Positions 14,969 through 24,829 are shown, counted from the first letter of the stretch. The stretch is 39,442 nucleotides of DNA from an uncultured Ruminococcus sp. (GCF_902762735.1 NZ_CACWPP010000031.1:1-39442), one strand, 5' to 3'. Program-made: numbers and translations. The notes: generated by a model from the letters alone, not told the origin.

Positions 14969-17324
14969 AGAGCTTTTAAAAAATAAGGAATTTGTTATAC
15001 TGGACGGTGCTATGGGCACTATGCTCCAGGCTAAGGGGCTTAAAATGGGTGAAACGCCCGAAGTGATGAATATTGAGAGGCCCGAATGGCTGCTTGATAT
15101 ACACAGGCAGTACATTGAAGCGGGTTCTGATGTTATATATGCAAATACTTTTGGCGCGAACAGACACAAGCTGGCAAAGTGCGGCTTTTCTGTCGATAAA
15201 ATAATCGGCGAGGGCATAAAGCTGGCACGCAAAGCTGTTGAGGGCACGGATACGCTGGTAGCCCTTGATATTGGCTCTATCGGGCAGATGCTTGAACCGA
15301 CAGGCACGCTTAAATTTGAGGAAGCCTATGACATTTTTAAAGAGATGGTCATAGCGGGCAGGGAAGCCGATCTGGTGGTGTTTGAGACCATGACCGATCT
15401 GTATGAGCTGAAAGCGGCTATACTTGCGGCTAAGGAAAACTGTGATCTGCCCATAATGTGTACCATGACTTTCGAGGAAAATATGCGTACTTTTACAGGT
15501 GTTGACATAAGCGCCATGTGCCTGACCGCTGAGGGTCTGGGCGTTGATGCGGTGGGCGTTAACTGTTCGCTGGGACCTAAGGAGCTTTATCCTGTTGTCG
15601 AGAAGATATGCAGGTGGACAAAACTGCCTGTTGTGGTCAAGCCAAATGCAGGTCTGCCTGACCCTGTTACCAACGAATATAACTGTTCTGCCGAGGAATT
15701 TGCTGAGTTTGCCGAAGCGCTGATACCGCTGGGCATAAAGGTGATAGGCGGCTGCTGCGGTACTGACCCTGCCTATATCGCAAGTCTTAAAAAGATGCTT
15801 GACGGAAAAAAATATGTACAGAGAGATGTTCATATCCCTGCGGTGTGCTGTTCAGCGACTGATGTTGTGGTCATTGACCAGCCGCGCATAATCGGCGAGC
15901 GTATCAACCCCACAGGCAAAAAGCGTTTCAAGCAGGCACTTTTAGAAGGCGATATTGATTATATTTTGGGACAGGCTATCGAACAGATAGATGCCGGCGC
16001 TGATATTCTTGATGTCAATGTCGGTCTGCCTGCGATAGATGAGAAAGCTATGATGGTCAGGGCTGTAAAGGCTTTGCAGGGCGTTGTAGATGTGCCGTTA
16101 CAGCTGGATTCGACCATACCTGAGGTCATGGAAGCTGCGCTGAGGGTATATAACGGCAAGCCGATAGTCAATTCGGTCAATGCTGAGGAGAAGTCGCTGA
16201 ATACCGTTCTGCCGCTGGTAAAAAAGTACGGTGCGGCTGTTGTCGGTCTGACGCTTGATGAGAACGGCATCCCAAAAACAGCTGATGAACGTTTCAAACT
16301 GGCTGAGAAGATACTTCACCGCGCTATGGCTATCGGCATACGCAAGGAAGATGTTTATATTGACTGTCTTACGCTGACTGCTTCTGCCGAACAGGAAAAC
16401 GTTATGCAGACGGTGAATGCTGTGCATCGTGTAAAGGAAGAACTGGGACTCAGAACAGTGCTGGGCGTTTCAAATATCAGCTTTGGTCTGCCAAGCAGAG
16501 AGATAGTGAATCACAATTTCCTTATGATGTGCCTTACAAGCGGTCTTGACCTGCCGATAATGAACCCGAACATTGCTTCGATGACTGCAACGGTAAGGGC
16601 TTACAAGCTGCTGACAAATATCGACAAGAATTCGGTGGAATTTATTGCACATTATGGCGGAGATACATCTTCACCTGCGCCAAAGGCTGAGAAGAAGTCT
16701 GACGTTGACCTGCCGTATGCCATTGAACATGGTCTTAAAGGCGAGGGCGCTGAGATAACTGCCAAACTCCTTGAAACGACTGATTCAATGGTCATCATCA
16801 ACGAAATGCTTGTGCCCGCTCTCGACAAGGCGGGTGAGCAGTTTGAAAAAGGCAAGATATTCCTGCCGCAGCTGATACAGACAGCGGGTGTTGCACAGGC
16901 ATGTTTTGAGGTCATCAAACAGAAGATGCTTGCTGACGGCGGCAGCAGTGTCTCAAAGGGCAAGATAATCCTGGCGACGGTAAAAGGCGATATACATGAC
17001 ATCGGCAAAAATATCGTAAAGGTACTGCTTGAAAACTACGGCTATGAAGTTATTGATCTCGGTAAAGACGTTGACTATCAGACAGTAGTTGATGCGGCTA
17101 TCGAGAATGATGTGCATCTGGTCGGGCTTTCGGCGCTGATGACGACTACGCTTGTCAGCATGGAGGAGACCATAAAACTGCTGAGGGCGAATAACGTTGA
17201 CTGCAAGATAATGGTCGGCGGTGCGGTTGTTACGCCCGATTATGCCGAGCAGATAGGTGCAGACTTCTATTCTAAAGATGCAAAGCAGTCGGTGGATATT
17301 GCAAGACAAGTTTTCGGAAACTGA
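14958..17324 (+). CDS. metH: Cobalamin-dependent methionine synthase lacking the reactivation domain
   Basis: 788 residues from GTG 14958, chosen because CGAGGAG sits six bases upstream and the protein then begins GFRELLKNKEFVILDGAMGT, the normal N-terminus; longer in-frame starts run back into the previous gene. Order: homocysteine-binding barrel (about 1-300) with zinc ligands in VNCS and GGCCGTD; pterin/methyltetrahydrofolate barrel (about 320-590) with IIGERINPTG and AGADILDVNVG; cap; B12 domain with DIHDIGKNIV around residue 680, whose His is the lower cobalt ligand. E. coli MetH is about 1,227 residues; the missing C-terminus is supplied by the preceding gene. It transfers a methyl group from methyltetrahydrofolate to homocysteine to make methionine. 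Confidence 0.95.
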   Translation: MGFRELLKNKEFVILDGAMGTMLQAKGLKMGETPEVMNIERPEWLLDIHRQYIEAGSDVIYANTFGANRHKLAKCGFSVDKIIGEGIKLARKAVEGTDTLVALDIGSIGQMLEPTGTLKFEEAYDIFKEMVIAGREADLVVFETMTDLYELKAAILAAKENCDLPIMCTMTFEENMRTFTGVDISAMCLTAEGLGVDAVGVNCSLGPKELYPVVEKICRWTKLPVVVKPNAGLPDPVTNEYNCSAEEFAEFAEALIPLGIKVIGGCCGTDPAYIASLKKMLDGKKYVQRDVHIPAVCCSATDVVVIDQPRIIGERINPTGKKRFKQALLEGDIDYILGQAIEQIDAGADILDVNVGLPAIDEKAMMVRAVKALQGVVDVPLQLDSTIPEVMEAALRVYNGKPIVNSVNAEEKSLNTVLPLVKKYGAAVVGLTLDENGIPKTADERFKLAEKILHRAMAIGIRKEDVYIDCLTLTASAEQENVMQTVNAVHRVKEELGLRTVLGVSNISFGLPSREIVNHNFLMMCLTSGLDLPIMNPNIASMTATVRAYKLLTNIDKNSVEFIAHYGGDTSSPAPKAEKKSDVDLPYAIEHGLKGEGAEITAKLLETTDSMVIINEMLVPALDKAGEQFEKGKIFLPQLIQTAGVAQACFEVIKQKMLADGGSSVSKGKIILATVKGDIHDIGKNIVKVLLENYGYEVIDLGKDVDYQTVVDAAIENDVHLVGLSALMTTTLVSMEETIKLLRANNVDCKIMVGGAVVTPDYAEQIGADFYSKDAKQSVDIARQVFGN

Positions 17325-17340
17325 ATAAAAACAATGATAG

Positions 17341-17376
17341 CTCCCATAATCAGTATGAAAATACTTTTTGTGGGAG
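17341..17376 (+). promoter_or_regulatory. Two-tier hairpin after metH covering the next gene's ribosome binding site
   Basis: CTCCCATAA (17341-17349) pairs with TTGTGGGAG (17368-17376). Inside it, AGTAT (17352-17356) pairs with ATACT (17361-17365) around a GAAA tetraloop, a stable GNRA type. Only a broken T tract (TTGTTGTTT) follows, so it is a weak terminator at best. GGGAG in the right arm is the best ribosome binding site for the ATG at 17386, so the hairpin would hide it. Confidence 0.6.
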
Positions 17377-17385
17377 TTGTTGTTT

Positions 17386-17619
17386 ATGTCACGTTTTACA
17401 AGGTTCAAACTCTGTGCGGCTGCATCGCTGATCTTAACCGTTGCGGCAGATCACGGCTTTTTTGATGACTGTTTAAAGAAGAACACGTTCCTGCCGTCGC
17501 AGGCGATACAGCTTGACTGTGATGAGTCTGATGAAGATACGGGTATCATCGTCATGTCGCCTAAGGGCAGGATCAGGATCTCTTTCAAGATAGAAGAGAT
17601 ATTCAGGAAACTGTTTTAG
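17386..17619 (+). CDS. Small protein of 77 residues, unknown function
   Basis: ATG 17386 lies nine bases after GGGAG, which is inside the hairpin described above. Residues 1-8 are basic (MSRFTRFK), then LCAAASLILTVAA forms a short hydrophobic stretch that may be a signal or membrane-dipping helix. The rest is polar, with an acidic DCDESDEDTG patch and a C-terminal MSPKGRIRISFKIEEIFRKLF-like amphipathic segment. I do not recognise a family. It could be a metH-linked small protein or an independent gene; no promoter of its own is visible between metH and it. Gene status is moderately supported by the start site and by composition. Confidence 0.5.
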   Translation: MSRFTRFKLCAAASLILTVAADHGFFDDCLKKNTFLPSQAIQLDCDESDEDTGIIVMSPKGRIRISFKIEEIFRKLF

Positions 17620-17645
17620 TGTACAAACTTACGGACTTGTGAGGT

Positions 17646-17674
17646 TTGACAAAATCCTGTATCAGTGCTATACT
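17646..17674 (+). promoter_or_regulatory. Sigma-A-type promoter for addBA
   Basis: TTGACA (17646-17651), a perfect -35, a 17-base spacer and TATACT (17669-17674) with an extended -10 TGC. It begins 27 bases after the small ORF stop. Confidence 0.85.
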
Positions 17675-17710
17675 GTTATTTAGTTTTAAACGAAACAGGG
17701 GGCATCAGTG

Positions 17711-20700
17711 ATGGTCGAGATACTCACAGGCGGTATAAAAAGCCGCAGAGAAAAAATGTTTATAGATATGATATGTTCGGCTGCTGCCGCGCAGAAAAAG
17801 GTCCTTGTCGTAGTACCCGATCAGTTCTCGTTTGAATATGACAAAATGCTGTATAACAGGCTTGGCGCACAGCTGTTCAACGGGATAAAAACTACCGGCT
17901 TCAATCGTCTTGCTGAGGAGATAGTTGAAGAATTTGGAAGTAAGGCGAAAGATACTGCCAATGACAATGCACAGATGATACTTATGTATCGCGCTGTAAA
18001 ACAATTCGGCAGGGAAGGTCTGGTAGGGTATTATAAGAACAGCCTGAACAAATCTTCTTTTATAGCAGAACTGATAAGCCTGATGCCTAAGCTGAGGCAG
18101 AGTGGCATAACGCCCGAAATGCTCCAGCTTGCAGGTGAAAGGCTGAAAGGTTCTGTGTCGCTGAAACTTCTTGACCTTGCTCAGATCTTCACCAATTATC
18201 TTGAGGAACTGGATAATGCGGATATGACGGATTCACTTTCTATAATGGAAGAGGCTGTGGAACTTTCTGATATTAACAGGATATTTGACGGCAGACAGGT
18301 TTTCGTTTCAGCGTTTACTGATTTCTCTTATGATGAACGCAGAATGCTGGAGATATGTGTAAAAAGGGCAGAAAAGCTGACAGTTTCGCTCCTGCTGGAT
18401 GATGCTTTTGTAAGGCGGTGCCGCACTCATCCGTTTGATGTCACACTTGCCACCCGGCAGAAGATAGTTGACCTGGCTAAAGACAATAACAAAGATATAC
18501 GTTTTACACACGCAGATGATGAGGTATCGGATTCGTGGGAGATAATGCAGCTGTCGGAACGGCTGTTTGATCTCAACAGAAAAAATTTTAAGGCAGTCAG
18601 TGACAGTGTGCAGATATTTGCCGCTGACGATATGTATGAGGAAGCTGACTTCATATGTGCTGAGATTTGTCGGCTGAAACGCAGCGGGAAATACACTTAT
18701 AACGATATTGCTGTTGCGGTGCGTGATCTGGGTAATTTCGGCAGTATACTGGCAAGCGCTATGGAAAAGTATGATATTCCGTATTTCCTTGATATGCGTG
18801 ACAGCGTAGATGCATCGGCGATAGTGCATTACATCTGCAATATTTTCAAGACTGTACTGACCAGAAAATTCAGGACTGAGAATATAATGAAACTGATAAA
18901 ATCTCCGCTGTTCGGTCTGCTGAATTATGAGATAAGCGATCTGGAGGATTACTGTATCCGCTGGGGCGTTGACGGCGATATGTGGCTTGAACCTTTCACT
19001 GCGGAATCTGATGGTGTCAAGCCGGAACGGATAAATAAGCTCAGGGAACAGGTCATAGGACCGCTTACCGCATTCAAAAATGCTGCTAAAGATGCAACGG
19101 CTGAACAGATCTCACTGGCGTTCTATAAACTGCTGGGCGAGCTGAAATTGTCTGAACAGACGTATTCGCTGGTAAAAAGGGTAGGGCTTACGGATAACGA
19201 GACTGAGCTTGAAATGGCGCGCGGCTTGAAACAGCTGTGGACGATGAGTCTTTCGGCGATAAAGTCTATACATAATATACTGGGCGATGAAAAGATCTCA
19301 CTGAGATCATATTATGATCTTTACGGGCTGATGCTCTCACGTATGAAAGTATCTGTACCGCCGCAGAAACTGGACTGTGTGCGTGTGATAGATGCGAGCC
19401 ATTCGAGGATAGGCGATGTTAAGGCAGTTTTTGCAGCAGAGGTGAATGACGGTATTTTCCCTGCATCGGTAAAAAGCGGCGGTCTGATGACAGAACATGA
19501 AAAAACATTGTTAAAGCTGAAAGAGAATATCCTGATAGAGTCGAATGCGCTGAGTGATCTTATGCACGAAAAGCTGGCTGCTTATTCGGTGCTGTGTGCG
19601 CCTTCCGAAAGGCTTTATGCTGTCTATTCGCGGGCTGATCTGCTTGGAAACAGAAAGAGACCGTCTATGCTTATAAAGGAGATAAAGGAGATACTCGGGA
19701 TAGGTGAAACAAGCATAAACACTCTGCCTGCCGTTTTTTTCTGCACATCGCTGAAAACTGCATACAGCAAATACATAGAGCATTCAAGAGACAATAATGT
19801 ATATGTCAGCAGTATAAAAGATTCGCTGATGGTATCGCAGGAATACTATGAAAAGATCTCGGCTTTGAGGCAGGCTAATTCAAAAGAACCTTTCAGGCTT
19901 TCAAAAGAAGCGGCAAAAGAAGCGTTCTTTTCAGGTGAAACGGCTGAGGTATCGCCGACAAAGCTCGATAATTACTATAAATGTCCGTTTATGTACTTCT
20001 GCAATTACGGGCTGCACCTCAATCGTTCGGAAAAGATGGATATGGATGGGCTGAACAAAGGTCTGATGATACATGAGGTGCTTGACAAAGCGATAAAGAC
20101 CGATAATATAACTCCCGAAGAAAGCCGCAGACAGTTCCTTGAAATGGGAGAAGAACAGATAACGGCGCTTGTGGAAAAATGCTTTGATGATTACTATAAT
20201 GATGTTTTCTGCGGAGATTTCGGCAAGACCAAAACGTTCGCATACCGCTTTGAGTCGATGAAACAGCAGGCTTTCAATATAGTGAGATATGTTCAGAAGG
20301 AGCTTTCGCAGGGCAGTTTTGCACCTGTTGTAACCGAATATAAACTGAAAAACGAAGAGGGTACAGACCACCTCGACCTGACACTGAAAGACGGCAGACA
20401 TATCGTTCTTGTCGGCACTATCGACCGTGCGGATATTGTTGAGGAAAACGGCAAAAAGTATGTGCGCATCATAGATTATAAATTCCGCAGGCATGCAAAG
20501 TTTGATCTGGGCGAACTGTTCTGCGGACTTAATCTGCAAATGCTTATTTACCTTTCGATACTGCTTGAGACGGGTAATCCTGTCAACCCTGATATGGAAC
20601 TGCGGCAGGCGGGCGTGTTCTACCTGAAACTTATCGGTGACGGCAGTGACTATTCTGCCGACAGGGAGCTTTCGGATGAAGAACTGTACAAGGCGGCGTG

Positions 20701-21058
20701 CGTTTCGGCGATAAACTCTTTTTCAAGAAAAGGCAGGATCTCAGATGCGGCAGAGATAAACCATAAGCTGGATACGGAGCTTGGAAAGACAGCGCTGGGC
20801 AACCTGACAATGAGTGACCCGATGTTCACAGCCATGAGGATATTTGCAAAGCGCAAGGTCATAGAATACGGAGACAGGCTGCTTGACGGAGACATAAACG
20901 CTGACCCGCTGGAAGATATTTGCGGCTATTGCAGATATGCGGGCATCTGCGGCAGAGCTTTCCCCGAAGAGCCGAGAAAGGGAAGCGCTGAACAGATGAA
21001 AGAAGTTCTGGAAGGCATAGTAAAAGAGAACGAGGAGAAAGAGGAGGGAAAAGAATGA
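17711..21058 (+). CDS. addB: ATP-dependent helicase/nuclease subunit B
   Basis: 1,115 residues. ATG 17711 is preferred to the adjacent GTG 17708 by its spacing from AGGGGGC. AddB is the partner of AddA in the AddAB complex that resects double-strand breaks and responds to Chi. Family signs: VLVVVPDQFSFEYDKMLY near the N-terminus, the C-terminal RecB-like nuclease (GTIDRADIV, RIIDYKFRR around residue 921, LNLQMLIYL) and the Fe-S cluster cysteines, one in YYKCPFMYFC and the rest in CGYCRYAGICG near the C-terminus. Odd: the N-terminal Walker A usual in AddB (a G-SGSGKT loop) is replaced by TGGIKSRREK, which lacks GK(S/T). The stop overlaps the addA start (ATGA). Confidence 0.92.
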   Translation: MVEILTGGIKSRREKMFIDMICSAAAAQKKVLVVVPDQFSFEYDKMLYNRLGAQLFNGIKTTGFNRLAEEIVEEFGSKAKDTANDNAQMILMYRAVKQFGREGLVGYYKNSLNKSSFIAELISLMPKLRQSGITPEMLQLAGERLKGSVSLKLLDLAQIFTNYLEELDNADMTDSLSIMEEAVELSDINRIFDGRQVFVSAFTDFSYDERRMLEICVKRAEKLTVSLLLDDAFVRRCRTHPFDVTLATRQKIVDLAKDNNKDIRFTHADDEVSDSWEIMQLSERLFDLNRKNFKAVSDSVQIFAADDMYEEADFICAEICRLKRSGKYTYNDIAVAVRDLGNFGSILASAMEKYDIPYFLDMRDSVDASAIVHYICNIFKTVLTRKFRTENIMKLIKSPLFGLLNYEISDLEDYCIRWGVDGDMWLEPFTAESDGVKPERINKLREQVIGPLTAFKNAAKDATAEQISLAFYKLLGELKLSEQTYSLVKRVGLTDNETELEMARGLKQLWTMSLSAIKSIHNILGDEKISLRSYYDLYGLMLSRMKVSVPPQKLDCVRVIDASHSRIGDVKAVFAAEVNDGIFPASVKSGGLMTEHEKTLLKLKENILIESNALSDLMHEKLAAYSVLCAPSERLYAVYSRADLLGNRKRPSMLIKEIKEILGIGETSINTLPAVFFCTSLKTAYSKYIEHSRDNNVYVSSIKDSLMVSQEYYEKISALRQANSKEPFRLSKEAAKEAFFSGETAEVSPTKLDNYYKCPFMYFCNYGLHLNRSEKMDMDGLNKGLMIHEVLDKAIKTDNITPEESRRQFLEMGEEQITALVEKCFDDYYNDVFCGDFGKTKTFAYRFESMKQQAFNIVRYVQKELSQGSFAPVVTEYKLKNEEGTDHLDLTLKDGRHIVLVGTIDRADIVEENGKKYVRIIDYKFRRHAKFDLGELFCGLNLQMLIYLSILLETGNPVNPDMELRQAGVFYLKLIGDGSDYSADRELSDEELYKAACVSAINSFSRKGRISDAAEINHKLDTELGKTALGNLTMSDPMFTAMRIFAKRKVIEYGDRLLDGDINADPLEDICGYCRYAGICGRAFPEEPRKGSAEQMKEVLEGIVKENEEKEEGKE

Positions 21059-24000
21059 AGGTCAGGTGGACTGAGGATCAGGAAAAGGCGATAAGCTCAT
21101 ACGGACGCGGTGTTACGGTCTCGGCGGCAGCGGGCAGCGGAAAAACCGCTGTCCTGATAGAGAGGATCATACGTCTGCTGACGGACAAAGAAAAGAAAAT
21201 ATCCGCCGATAAGCTCCTGGCTGTAACATTTACGATAGATGCCGCTGCACAGATGCGCGACAAGCTGAATGCCGCTTTTGAAAAAAAACTTAAAGAAGAC
21301 CCTGATGATACATGGGTGCTTCAGCAGCAGGAACTTGTTCAGCTGGCTCGCATATCGACCATTGATTCATTCTGCTTTGACATGGTAAAGGAAAACCTCA
21401 ACCGCTTCGAGTTCACAGGCGGGCTGAAAATACTGGGCGATGCCGAGCGCGAACTGGTGTTTGACACTGCATTTGAACAGGCGGCGGAGGAGCTTTGCGG
21501 TGACGATCACGATACATATGCTTTTCTGGATAATTTTTTCTCTGTCGAGAAAGGTGAGCTTAAAAAAGCGGTGAAGGCGCTGTATGAGCATTTGCAGTCG
21601 ATATGTCACACAGACAAATGGATAAGGGAGACTGCTGAAAGATACCGCAGCGAGAGCTTTTTTGAAAAGCTGTATAACAGTGCATTTGAACGCTTTGATA
21701 AGAAGCTGGCGGCGGCGGGCAGACTGCTTGATGATGCGAGATATTGTTTCAACTACACTGTTACAGCAGGTGAAGAGACTTACCGTTTCAGTGAGGCTTT
21801 CAAGGCGGCAGAAGAGAACCTTGTCAGATGCAGTTCGCTTTACAGCGGATATGAGCTTGCGGCAAAGCACCGTGACGGTGAGGCTTTTGGCAGGATAGAG
21901 TTCGACAAATATAAACCGATGCGTATTTCCGGCAAACAGCCTGAGGATATAAAAGCGATGCTCACCGATGTCAAAGAGAGATTCAAGCAGGATATAGGCG
22001 ATGCGGCGGCTATGCTTCGCGAAGCCGCTTTCGGGCTTGATCTCTCAAAAGAACATCTTCGCGGCAGCCTTGCGGAAGCTGAAAAACTGTTTACAGCCAT
22101 GTGTGCCCTTGAAAGACGTATCGAGGAAATATCATATGACATAAAGCTGGAAAGGAATGCTGTCGATTTCAGCGATATTGAGCTGATGACAAAAAATCTG
22201 CTCGTCAAAGAAACGGAAGATGGTTTTGAGCGCACCGAACTTGCTGAGGAGATACGCTCAGGCAATTATTATGAGATAATAATGATCGACGAGTATCAGG
22301 ACGTAAACGACATACAGGAGATGATCTTTAAGGCGGTATCTGACACAGATGATCTGCGCTTTATGGGGAAGAACACGTTTATCGTCGGGGATATGAAGCA
22401 GGCTATCTACGGTTTCCGCAAGACAAATCCCGAGCTTTTCAAGAACTGTATCGAGCTTGCGCGTGAACATGCGGAAGATAAGTCGCTGGAGCATATAAGT
22501 CTGCAAAAAAACTTCAGGAGCAGGGGAGAGGTCATAGCGCTGTCGAACTTCCTTTTTGAAACACTGATGAGCGAGGGCTGCGGTCAGGTGGACTATGATG
22601 ACAGTGAGCGGCTGGAAGCGGGTGCGTCGTACACTGACAGGGAATGCCCCGCAGAGGTCATGCTTGTGGATGTTCCTGATGATAAAAGCGGCAGTGTCCC
22701 TGCGGAGTTTGAGCGCGTAGCGGCACGCATCAGGAAAATGATAGACGGCGGTGAACCTGTTTGTGAGGACGGAGCTGACAGACCGTGCAGACAGTCGGAT
22801 TTCTGCATTCTGGTCAATACTAATGACAACATACGTGAAGCGGCTGATGCGCTTTCGGCTGTGGGGCTGAGGGCGTTTTGCGAAGATACTGACGGCTATA
22901 TAAAATCGAGGGAGATCTCACTGGCACTGGACCTGCTGAGAAGTGTTGAGAACCCGATGAACGATATTGCGCTTGCGGCAGTGATGATGTCGCCGATATT
23001 GGGCTTTACCCCTGACGATATGACGAGGGTGAGGATAAAATGCCGTTCGGAAAAGACCAAGAAGCTGAACCATATCTATCAGATACTGAGCGGCGCATCG
23101 AGAGAACCCGATACCGATGAGAAATATGCCAAGTATGTCGATATGGGGAATGATGTTCTCCAAAGCAAGTGCAAAAGCGCTTTTGAGATGATAGAGTCGC
23201 TGAGGTACTGTTCTATGAGCATGAGCCTTGAAAGGCTTATAAGGAGGATATTTGACAAGACCGATCTGATGGGGATAACTTCGCTGTACCTTGATTCGGC
23301 AAAAAAACGTGCCAATCTGCGTTTGCTTTTACAGTATGCAGGTGATTATGAAAGAAGCGGAAACGAGGGCGTTACAGGCTTTTTGAGATTTATAGACTCG
23401 GTATCGGGCAACGACAAGGCTTTCAAAAACGCTGTATCTGTCACGGCAGGCGGCGATTCGGTAAATATAAAGACGTACCATAAGTCGAAAGGACTTGAAT
23501 ACCCATTCGTTTTTCTGTGTACACTTTCAAAAAAGCTGGTGCGCGATGATGCGGGCAGTGAGACGATAAAGCTGCATAAGTCCGAAGGCTGTGCATTCAG
23601 GCTGAGAGACAGGAGACTGAATGTCGAACGTGTCAATCTCTATTACGATCATCTTGCCGAACTGCTTGAACGTGAGCAGAAGAGTGAGAAGATGAGACTG
23701 TTCTATGTGGGCTGTACAAGGGCTAAGGAAAAGCTGATACTTGTATGCTCAAATGAAAGATCGGGCAGAACGAGCCGTGAAAAAATGATGCAGATGATCC
23801 GTGATGCGGTGAAAAATTCGGCGGAAACTGATAAGATACCGTCTGATACGGCGGCGGAACAGGATACTATGCTTGCGTGGGTAGTGATGGCTCTGGCAAA
23901 GCTGGACGGTAACGAGCATCTCGAAGAATGGCTGGGCATGCCGCTGGATACGGTAAAGAAAGTCTCGCCAAAAGAGAGAGTTATACTTGATTATTATGAC

Positions 24001-24759
24001 GACTGCGGTGATGTGGTGAATGAAAAGGCGGTTTCCGACGAAAACAATACAGAGCGCGTCGGGGCTGACCCTGCAATAGTTAAACAGCTGTTGGAAAAAT
24101 ACAGGACAGAATATAATACGCCCGATAGTTTACTGCCTGCGAAGCTGACAGTTACCGAGATAGTCACAGCCGAAAAGAACAGAGAATTCGGCGGCAAAGA
24201 TCCCGAATTTTTCCCTAATCTGCCAAAGCTGACAGAAGAACTTGACAAGCTGACAGCCGCTGAGCGCGGAACTTACACCCACAAGTTCATGGAGCTGGCT
24301 GACTACAAAAAGGCGGCGGAGAATGTAAAAACAGAGCTTGAAAGGCTGAAAACGAGCGGCAGGATGACTGAGCGCGAAGCAAAGGGCGTTTATGTTGACA
24401 GGCTTGAAAAGTTTGTCAAGACCGAGTTTTTTGCCCGCATGATGGCATCTCCCGACCTGCGCCGTGAGCAGAAATTCTTAGCTTCGGTAAAAGACTTAAA
24501 GCTCGGCGGAGAATTAAAGGATTATACCACCGAGAACGGATTTGTGCAGGGCATAGCTGACTGCATCTTCAAAGAAGCTGACGGCTGGGTGCTGGTAGAT
24601 TACAAGACCGACAATTTCAAAGATACAGATGATATGAAGAAGTACGGTACACAGCTGATGCTGTATAAAGCGGCTTTTGAACTCCTGCTGGGCGAGCGGG
24701 TAAAAAGCAGTTATATCTATTCTTTTAAACTCGGAGAAGGTCTTGAATTTGACCTTTGA
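21055..24759 (+). CDS. addA: ATP-dependent helicase/nuclease subunit A
   Basis: 1,234 residues, the usual size of AddA. It is a UvrD/SF1A helicase fused to a RecB-type nuclease, and with AddB processes broken DNA ends for RecA. Motifs in order: Q-motif WTEDQEKAI, Walker A SAAAGSGKTAVL (24-31), motif Ia LAVTFT, motif II IDEYQDVN (about residue 411), motif III VGDMKQAIYGFR, motif IV LQKNFRSR, motif V TYHKSKGLEYPFVFL, motif VI FYVGCTRAKEKL. The nuclease at the C-terminus has QGIADCIF and VDYKTDNF (about 1182), supplying the metal-binding Asp and Lys. It starts inside the addB stop codon, so the two subunits are translationally coupled. Confidence 0.95.
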   Translation: MKVRWTEDQEKAISSYGRGVTVSAAAGSGKTAVLIERIIRLLTDKEKKISADKLLAVTFTIDAAAQMRDKLNAAFEKKLKEDPDDTWVLQQQELVQLARISTIDSFCFDMVKENLNRFEFTGGLKILGDAERELVFDTAFEQAAEELCGDDHDTYAFLDNFFSVEKGELKKAVKALYEHLQSICHTDKWIRETAERYRSESFFEKLYNSAFERFDKKLAAAGRLLDDARYCFNYTVTAGEETYRFSEAFKAAEENLVRCSSLYSGYELAAKHRDGEAFGRIEFDKYKPMRISGKQPEDIKAMLTDVKERFKQDIGDAAAMLREAAFGLDLSKEHLRGSLAEAEKLFTAMCALERRIEEISYDIKLERNAVDFSDIELMTKNLLVKETEDGFERTELAEEIRSGNYYEIIMIDEYQDVNDIQEMIFKAVSDTDDLRFMGKNTFIVGDMKQAIYGFRKTNPELFKNCIELAREHAEDKSLEHISLQKNFRSRGEVIALSNFLFETLMSEGCGQVDYDDSERLEAGASYTDRECPAEVMLVDVPDDKSGSVPAEFERVAARIRKMIDGGEPVCEDGADRPCRQSDFCILVNTNDNIREAADALSAVGLRAFCEDTDGYIKSREISLALDLLRSVENPMNDIALAAVMMSPILGFTPDDMTRVRIKCRSEKTKKLNHIYQILSGASREPDTDEKYAKYVDMGNDVLQSKCKSAFEMIESLRYCSMSMSLERLIRRIFDKTDLMGITSLYLDSAKKRANLRLLLQYAGDYERSGNEGVTGFLRFIDSVSGNDKAFKNAVSVTAGGDSVNIKTYHKSKGLEYPFVFLCTLSKKLVRDDAGSETIKLHKSEGCAFRLRDRRLNVERVNLYYDHLAELLEREQKSEKMRLFYVGCTRAKEKLILVCSNERSGRTSREKMMQMIRDAVKNSAETDKIPSDTAAEQDTMLAWVVMALAKLDGNEHLEEWLGMPLDTVKKVSPKERVILDYYDDCGDVVNEKAVSDENNTERVGADPAIVKQLLEKYRTEYNTPDSLLPAKLTVTEIVTAEKNREFGGKDPEFFPNLPKLTEELDKLTAAERGTYTHKFMELADYKKAAENVKTELERLKTSGRMTEREAKGVYVDRLEKFVKTEFFARMMASPDLRREQKFLASVKDLKLGGELKDYTTENGFVQGIADCIFKEADGWVLVDYKTDNFKDTDDMKKYGTQLMLYKAAFELLLGERVKSSYIYSFKLGEGLEFDL

Positions 24760-24764
24760 TATTT

Positions 24765-24800
24765 TTTCCGGTGTCCTGAGGGGCATCGGAAATTTTATTG
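24765..24800 (+). terminator. Rho-independent terminator after addA
   Basis: TTTCCGGTGTCC pairs with GGGCATCGGAAA (two G-T pairs) around a short loop; TTTTATT follows. It starts six bases after the addA stop. Confidence 0.75.
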
Positions 24801-24829
24801 TTGATTTTTGCATTCGGACATGCTATAAT
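24801..24829 (+). promoter_or_regulatory. Promoter for the radical SAM/DUF2344 pair
   Basis: TTGATT (24801-24806), a 17-base spacer and TATAAT (24824-24829), again with TGC as extended -10. It overlaps the end of the addA terminator. Confidence 0.7.
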
